From Tumebacillus algifaecis (GTDB taxonomy: Bacteria > Bacillota > Bacilli > Tumebacillales > Tumebacillaceae): DNA of 64,000 bases. The stretch spans positions 2,161,001 through 2,225,000 of the forward strand of contig NZ_CP022657.1 in assembly GCF_002243515.1 (NCBI RefSeq), given 5' to 3'. Below, piece after piece: positions 59,329 through 64,000 of the stretch. Each line of letters starts with the position of its first letter. The first letter of the stretch is position 1. A program made the translations under genes and the position numbers. A model generated the notes under the pieces. That model was given only the letters and a program-made list of their open reading frames with translations, did not search any database and was not told where the DNA came from.

Positions 59329-61263
59329 ATGCGCTCTTCTGCTGGGAAATCAAACAATTCGCTGAAGCATCATTCGCGAGCAACTTCTCCTGCCGATCAA
59401 AAGCAGAGGGCAGGCATCTCTTCGCTCGATCGGCTGGTGCAGATGCAAAAAACGGTCGGCAATCGGATGACCGTCCAATACCTACAGAGTCAGCAACCGT
59501 TGCAGAGGACCCCCGCCAGCTTTAGTACCTGGCCGTCAGACGAACATGCGCCCGATAAGGGGACGTGGGGCAAAATCTGTGCGCTCGTCGTTGAATACTC
59601 GAAATTACAGGCCCAATCACCAGAGCGAGAACAGATCTTGCTTGCGCTCAACCCGTTGATTACGAAGTGGGAAAGCGAGTATCTCGCGGCGAACAAAGAC
59701 AAGGCAACGATGGATTTTAATATATGGGGAAAACGTTCGAGCGCGTTCAATGACTTGCTGAGACGGATTTCTGCCGAGTGGAAAGAGATGGACGGTCATG
59801 GAGACTTGGTTCCGCAGTTGCCTATGGAACTGGCTGCCAATCCTTTGTTGACGAAAAAGAAGCCCGATTCGGGAACTGATAAAATATTCGGAGGCTATTT
59901 TTCCACGAACGCGAGGATCTACGATCAGATCGGCAACACGATCGGGGTCGCGAGAAAAGGCTATATTTGTGAATATCAAATCGACACCATTGGCCCTGAC
60001 GGTGCGAATGCGGCCGATTATTATAAAGTTCGTCCGAATCCTGCGATCATGGGAACTGCTAACTATTTGGCTTTTCAGGAGGGGTATGTGGAGCGTACTG
60101 CCGTGGAGACGATCAACAATTCGCAGTTCGATCCGGCATTGCGCTACGAGATGATTGGACAGGGCATGGAGGTCCATCCTTTGTTCCCGCACCCGCCGAA
60201 GCTGGACGATGTCAGACAGGGCTTTATTGGCGATTGCTATCTTTTGGCCGCGGTCTGTAGCCTAGTCCACAAGTCGCCTGCGCTGATCACACAAATGATG
60301 AAGGACAACGGGAACAATACGGTGACAGTTCGGCTCTTCGATGTGCAAGAGAATGGCGGCACGAAGTCGTTTACGCCTCGGGAAGTGACCGTTGAAAAGT
60401 CGGTCGTCAGGCGGGTTACACCAAAAGTGAGTCGCGATGAGAACGCACAAGGGTCGCTATGGGTACAAATTCTAGAAAAAGCGTACGCGGCCGCCGGTTA
60501 TCATGGCAGGACAGCAGAGCGTCTCCCGCTTAGGGCAAACACTTTCGAGCAAATCGCAAGCGGTCAATCTGGGTTTGCCTTTGAGCATCTCACCGGGACT
60601 GAAGCCCAATATGGGCGTGTCGAGACCTACGATCAGATGGTGAGCAGCGGAGATTGGCTGTTTGATCGGGGACTGAAAGCGTTGTTGACGCCGGATCAAC
60701 AGATGGAGATCTTTATGAACCCCGACATCAAGGATGGACTCCAGAAGATGCATGAAGAGAATAAACATGTTTATCAAGAGGAAGTGAAAGCCTTACTGGA
60801 ACAAAAGGGCGTCTCGGCACCGTTGATTGCGATCATGCTCACCTATCTTGCGCAAAATAAAATGTATTCTGGCAAGCGAGGTACGGGCAAGTACACCGCG
60901 ACACAGCTCGGGGTATTTAACACGATTAAGACAGCGCTAGATGCAGGAAGAGCGATCACGATCGATACGCAAGAGAAGATCGCCTCGCCTTCGAAAAAAA
61001 CGATCTTTGGTTTTGGGCACAGCGGTGGCGAGGAGATGGCGAAAGGATTGGTCGGCAACCATGCGTACTCCGTCCTTGCCTACAAGGAAGAAAGTGGAGT
61101 GAAGTACGTGCGGTTGCGCAATCCTTGGGGACACTACGGACGGGCGTACAGCAAGAAGTTCTTCTCCGGTAAGATTCAGGCATCGGAAGCAGACAGTGGA
61201 GAGTTTTGGCTCGAGTTGTCCGATGTGACGAAACGTTTCTCCCGCGTGCATCATGTGGTTTGA
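59329..61263 (+). CDS. Calpain-type (C2) cysteine protease with toxin-cargo-like N-terminus
   Basis: A 644-residue protein. The catalytic region carries the calpain triad: Cys303 in RQGFIGDCYLLAA, His578 in LVGNHAYSV and Asn598 in LRNPWG, with the usual Gln297 of the oxyanion hole. The active site therefore looks intact, although the region between Cys and His (about 275 residues) is long. The N-terminal 60 residues are Ser/Lys/Gln-rich and contain LVQMQKTVGNRMTVQYL, which resembles the LQRxxGNxAVxxLL motif near the start of cargo proteins of extracellular contractile injection systems and other polymorphic toxins. No signal peptide is seen. ATG 59329 has GAGGTG 5 nt upstream. It is a single-gene unit between two terminators; no immunity gene or injection-system gene is next to it. 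Confidence 0.85.
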   Translation: MRSSAGKSNNSLKHHSRATSPADQKQRAGISSLDRLVQMQKTVGNRMTVQYLQSQQPLQRTPASFSTWPSDEHAPDKGTWGKICALVVEYSKLQAQSPEREQILLALNPLITKWESEYLAANKDKATMDFNIWGKRSSAFNDLLRRISAEWKEMDGHGDLVPQLPMELAANPLLTKKKPDSGTDKIFGGYFSTNARIYDQIGNTIGVARKGYICEYQIDTIGPDGANAADYYKVRPNPAIMGTANYLAFQEGYVERTAVETINNSQFDPALRYEMIGQGMEVHPLFPHPPKLDDVRQGFIGDCYLLAAVCSLVHKSPALITQMMKDNGNNTVTVRLFDVQENGGTKSFTPREVTVEKSVVRRVTPKVSRDENAQGSLWVQILEKAYAAAGYHGRTAERLPLRANTFEQIASGQSGFAFEHLTGTEAQYGRVETYDQMVSSGDWLFDRGLKALLTPDQQMEIFMNPDIKDGLQKMHEENKHVYQEEVKALLEQKGVSAPLIAIMLTYLAQNKMYSGKRGTGKYTATQLGVFNTIKTALDAGRAITIDTQEKIASPSKKTIFGFGHSGGEEMAKGLVGNHAYSVLAYKEESGVKYVRLRNPWGHYGRAYSKKFFSGKIQASEADSGEFWLELSDVTKRFSRVHHVV

Positions 61264-61360
61264 TTGGTTGCCGCTGTGTGAACTCATCAAGGGTGAGAGC
61301 CGCGTTGACATTTGCGAGCCCACTGCCAAAGTCATAAGTTTGAAAATACGCATGAACAGG

Positions 61361-61401
61361 AAAAGCGCATGGCCAAAAGAAGGCTCATCGCGCTTTTTTT
61401 G
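61361..61401 (+). terminator. Intrinsic terminator after the calpain-like gene
   Basis: Outer arms GCGC/GCGC and inner arms GCC/GGC form an interrupted stem, followed by seven Ts. The rest of the 61264-61576 gap holds only the next promoter. Confidence 0.65.
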
Positions 61402-61506
61402 TGGGTGCGTAGGGTGCCAGAATCGGGGGGAGGTTTGGGGTAACACCAGTTCCGTGCCGAGTTGAGGTCAGGGTTTTCACGCTCCAAAATCAGGGAAGCT
61501 CCCGAC

Positions 61507-61534
61507 TTACAGCGTTTGGATGTGGGCATACAAT
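61507..61534 (+). promoter_or_regulatory. Sigma-A promoter of the universal stress protein gene
   Basis: TTACAG (61507-61512), 16 bp, TACAAT (61529-61534), 43 bp ahead of the start codon. Confidence 0.6.
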
Positions 61535-61576
61535 AAAAGTAGAAATCAAGTTACCACGGATGAGGAGGAACTTCTG

Positions 61577-62020
61577 ATGTTTAAAAAAATCCTTGTCGCC
61601 CTCGATGGCTCCCAAGCTTCAGACAAAGCGCTCGCATGGGCAATCGAAACGCACGATGCGCTGCCGGAAGTAGAAATTACCTTCCTGTACGCTCACCAAC
61701 CGGTAACCACTTCGATCGTTGCCGCCTACGCCCCGGTTGGCTATCAATTCGACTACGATCTCAAGCAGGACTCGGGTGAGGGTGCAGAAGATACCCCTTC
61801 GGCCCGCGCGGTCGACCGATTCTCACAAGAAGATCGTGTCAGACACCTGACCAAGACGGGCATTCCTGCTGAGGTCATCCTCAAGGAAGCGGAAGCGGGT
61901 GGCTACGACCTCCTCGCCCTTGGCGCAGAAGGACATGGCGTGGTCGAATCGGTTCTGCTCGGCAGCGTCTCGGCGAAAGTTCTCCACTATGCAAAACTTC
62001 CGGTGCTGATCGTTCGATAG
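61577..62020 (+). CDS. Universal stress protein, UspA family
   Basis: A 147-residue single-domain Usp: N-terminal FKKILVALDGSQASDKAL strand-loop-helix and the C-terminal ATP-binding motif G-2x-G-9x-G-S (LGAEGHG...LLGSVS), followed by KLPVLIVR. The nucleotide-binding residues are complete, so the ATP-binding subtype is expected; cytosolic, stress-related, precise role unknown. ATG 61577 is supported by GAGGAGG a few bases upstream; the frame is open for 19 further codons but without a ribosome binding site. Monocistronic, between its own promoter and a terminator. Confidence 0.9.
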   Translation: MFKKILVALDGSQASDKALAWAIETHDALPEVEITFLYAHQPVTTSIVAAYAPVGYQFDYDLKQDSGEGAEDTPSARAVDRFSQEDRVRHLTKTGIPAEVILKEAEAGGYDLLALGAEGHGVVESVLLGSVSAKVLHYAKLPVLIVR

Positions 62021-62089
62021 ATGTAACAGGAGCACCTGACTAAGCGTATCCCTGTCAAGCGGACAGGAAGTAAACAAAGTACCCGATGC

Positions 62090-62133
62090 GACCCTAGCTC
62101 GATCTTCAAACGAGCTAGGGTCGTTTCATTTTC
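62090..62133. terminator. Terminator between convergent usp and fdhD genes
   Basis: GACCCTAGCTCG (62090-62101) pairs with CGAGCTAGGGTC (62111-62122), 9-nt loop, followed by a T-rich tail. It could serve either strand. A smaller hairpin CCTGTC/GACAGG lies at 62051-62067. Confidence 0.75.
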
Positions 62134-62223
62134 GTTAATTTCGATCCTGTTTTGCGCTTGGGAAGTGGTTCTTGTCAGCGAAAAAGGGGCAGGAATTTTC
62201 AGTCTCATCTTGAATTACCAATC

Positions 62224-63015
62224 TTAGGAACGAATGCGTTCTGGATGGGTATAGACATTTAAGGAGCGGTTGCGAATAAATCCGACCACGGTGATCCCAA
62301 GCTCTTCGGCAAGGTCGAGTGCAAGTTCGGTAGGGGCCGATTTGGAGAGCACGATTTCGCAACCGATTTTGGCTGCTTTCAGGAGCACTTCGGAAGAGAC
62401 TCGGCCTGAGAAGACGATCACTTTGTCGTCGAGCGCGATCTCGTGTTGCAGGCAGTAGCCATAGATTTTATCGAGTGCGTTGTGCCGGCCGATGTCCATG
62501 CGGGCGAGGATGATGCCCGACGCATCGCAGAGCGCCGCATTGTGCACGCCGCCCGTTTCGCGGAAGATGTCAGCTCCGCCCTGCATTTTTTTCATCAGGG
62601 CGAAACAGTCCTGATAGGTCAGCGTGACGCGTCTAGCGGTGATCTTTTTAGCCGTTTTGGCATCATTGTAAAAATAGAAGCTTTGGCGGCTCTTTCCGCA
62701 ACAAGAGGTGAGGTAGCGCTTCGAGTGCAAGTTTTTTGAAAGCGCATTCACGCGGTTTGTTTCCACATGGACCAACCCGCGCGTTTCCTCGACGAGCAGA
62801 CTTTTGATGTCACCGAAGCTGGTGATCACACCTTCAGAGGCCAAAAAGCCCACCGTGAGCTGTTCCAGATGCTCCGGTGTGCAGACCAATGTGGCAAACT
62901 CTTCCTCATTTAGAAAGATCGTCAGCGGATATTCGGTCACCACTTGGTCTTCACGGTGTTCGACAACACCGTCCGCGTAGGTGAGCACGGGACGTTTGAT
63001 CACGATGTTGCGCAA
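62224..63015 (-). CDS. fdhD: FdhD, sulfurtransferase for formate dehydrogenase maturation
   Basis: A 263-residue FdhD. The family catalytic loop is present as SCCGKS (Cys about 105-106), followed by the conserved ETGGVHNAALCD, DIGRHNALDKI and SGRVSSEVLLKAA segments and the C-terminal GFIRNRSLNVYTHPERI. FdhD delivers sulfur from a cysteine desulfurase to the molybdenum bis-MGD cofactor of formate dehydrogenase in the cytosol. The start is TTG 63015 (minus strand): AGGAGGTG lies 7 nt before it and the -10 box of its promoter covers 63038-63043, so an in-frame ATG at 63039 would lie outside the transcript. It is divergent from the formate dehydrogenase gene it serves. Confidence 0.92.
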   Translation of the reverse strand: MRNIVIKRPVLTYADGVVEHREDQVVTEYPLTIFLNEEEFATLVCTPEHLEQLTVGFLASEGVITSFGDIKSLLVEETRGLVHVETNRVNALSKNLHSKRYLTSCCGKSRQSFYFYNDAKTAKKITARRVTLTYQDCFALMKKMQGGADIFRETGGVHNAALCDASGIILARMDIGRHNALDKIYGYCLQHEIALDDKVIVFSGRVSSEVLLKAAKIGCEIVLSKSAPTELALDLAEELGITVVGFIRNRSLNVYTHPERIRS

Positions 63016-63037
63016 GTTTACACACCTCCTGCGTACC

Positions 63038-63065
63038 ATTATATCCGCAGCATATCCTCATGCAA
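63038..63065 (-). promoter_or_regulatory. Sigma-A promoter of fdhD
   Basis: On the minus strand TTGCAT (63060-63065), 16 bp, TATAAT (63038-63043), a consensus -10. No clear promoter for the divergent gene could be named in the same 102-bp gap. Confidence 0.75.
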
Positions 63066-63117
63066 ATGCTGGCAATACTGGAATTGTTAAAGAACGACCG
63101 GACAGGCGGTGCTACTG

Positions 63118-64000
63118 ATGAGCGATCAGCAATTTTCGATACGAATCAACGATCAAGAATTTATTTGCAAACAAGGCGATACGGTACTGCAAGTGGCAGA
63201 GTCGCATGACTTTTACATGCCGCATATCTGTTACCACAACAACCTCGGCCCGATCCAAAGCTGTGACACCTGTATGGTGGAGATCGACGGGGAATTGAAA
63301 CGCGCCTGCTCGACTGCGGTTGAGCCAGGCATGACGGTCAATTCCAACTCCGACCTTGCGAAAGCGGCACAGTTGGAAGCGATGCAGCGGATTTTGAAAA
63401 ACCACGAGTTGTATTGCACCGTCTGTGACAATAACAACGGCAACTGTACGGTGCATAACACGGCCGAGTATCTGCAAGTCGAGCACAACAAATATGAGTT
63501 CACACCGAAACCGTATCCACCGGACAACTCGCACCCGTTCTATCGCTATGAGCCAGATCAGTGCATCCTGTGTGCACGCTGTGTGGAGGCGTGTCAAGAT
63601 TTGCAAGTCAATGAAACGCTGACCATCGATTGGAGCATGGAGCAACCCCGCGTGCTGTGGGATGGTGGCCGTCCGATCGATGAAAGCTCCTGCGTCTCCT
63701 GCGGACATTGTGTGACCGTCTGCCCGTGCAATGCGCTGATGGAAAAATCGATGCTCGGCGAAGCGGGCTATCTGACGGGCATTCCGAATGATTTGCTCCT
63801 GCCGATGATCGATCTGACCAAAGCGGTGGAGCCAGGCTATCAGGAAATTTTTGCGATCTCCGAGATCGAATCGGCGATGCGCGACACGCGAATCAAGCGC
63901 ACAAAGACAGTTTGCACCTACTGCGGGGTCGGTTGCGCGTTTGAAGTGTGGACGAAGGACCGCAAAATCCTCAAGATCGAACCACAGGCCGAGGCGCCGG
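63118..64000 (+). CDS. Formate dehydrogenase alpha subunit, N-terminal part (3' end outside window)
   Basis: The first 294 codons of a molybdopterin-dependent formate dehydrogenase of the long soluble type (like Bacillus YjgC/YrhE). In order: a [2Fe-2S] ferredoxin domain (CYHNNLGPIQSCDTC), the His/Cys cluster segment (ELYCTVCDNNNGNC), two [4Fe-4S] motifs (CILCARCVEAC and CVSCGHCVTVCPC), then the start of the catalytic domain with its [4Fe-4S] motif CTYCGVGC. It oxidises formate and passes electrons through the iron-sulfur chain to a partner, probably NAD-linked; the active-site Cys/Sec lies beyond the window. ATG 63118 is chosen; an in-frame GTG at 63109 is possible. The neighbouring divergent fdhD supports the assignment. 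Confidence 0.92.
   Translation, partial: MSDQQFSIRINDQEFICKQGDTVLQVAESHDFYMPHICYHNNLGPIQSCDTCMVEIDGELKRACSTAVEPGMTVNSNSDLAKAAQLEAMQRILKNHELYCTVCDNNNGNCTVHNTAEYLQVEHNKYEFTPKPYPPDNSHPFYRYEPDQCILCARCVEACQDLQVNETLTIDWSMEQPRVLWDGGRPIDESSCVSCGHCVTVCPCNALMEKSMLGEAGYLTGIPNDLLLPMIDLTKAVEPGYQEIFAISEIESAMRDTRIKRTKTVCTYCGVGCAFEVWTKDRKILKIEPQAEAP

Noticed and set aside
63016-63039. Upstream ATG start for fdhD
   Set aside because: It overlaps the -10 box of the fdhD promoter; the TTG at 63015 has a perfectly placed AGGAGGTG.

Overview
The window reads as a low-GC-type Gram-positive (Bacillales) chromosome of fairly high GC, comparable to Tumebacillus, Brevibacillus or Alicyclobacillaceae. The reasons are strong AGGAGG-type ribosome binding sites, GTG/TTG starts, intrinsic terminators, a Firmicutes-style FdhD (Cys-Cys-Gly-Lys-Ser loop) and a secreted penicillin-acylase relative. 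The genus is an inference only. About 84% of the window is nonribosomal peptide/polyketide synthetase.

Layout. 1-1101 (minus, cut by the window edge): a DAACS-family symporter related to TcyP, with its own promoter and an operator-like inverted repeat. 1555-12009: a stand-alone three-module NRPS (C-A-T x3, TE) closed by an intrinsic terminator. 12127-12396: a decayed scrap in which the end of an A domain is joined directly to the end of a TE, a relic of a deleted NRPS. 12432-12752: a single-domain rhodanese. 12973-55475: one operon of four giant genes, NRPS (FAAL-ACP-C-A-T), PKS (KS-AT-KR-ACP), hybrid (C-A-T, KS-AT-ACP, three C-A-T) and NRPS (five C-A-T and TE). 55547-57973: an exported penicillin-acylase-type Ntn hydrolase. 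Then come a GNAT acetyltransferase, a SnoaL/NTF2-like protein, a possible 29-residue ORF, a calpain-type cysteine protease with a toxin-cargo-like N-terminus, a universal stress protein, fdhD (minus) and the start of a formate dehydrogenase alpha-subunit gene (plus, cut by the window edge).

How the main cluster should work. Reading the ten pocket residues of each A domain by eye against the GrsA positions, and assuming collinearity, the predicted chain is: fatty acyl - Gly - reduced malonate unit (a 4-amino-3-hydroxybutyrate-like residue with Gly) - Ser - unreduced malonate unit (beta-keto) - X - X - Val - X - basic residue (Orn/Lys-like) - Asp - Gly - unassigned - release by TE. The three X modules share an unusual signature, DDVQ(V/I)SLIDK, and a Cys-Gly-(Ser/Ala)-Thr-Glu loop in place of Tyr-Gly-Pro-Thr-Glu. 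Two of them are near-identical copies made by a recent duplication. No separate epimerization domain occurs anywhere. No PPTase, MbtH-like protein, exporter or pathway regulator is in the window. The downstream acylase may trim or inactivate the acylated product. The likeliest previously undescribed item is this acylated hybrid peptide pathway; the calpain-type protein is a second candidate.
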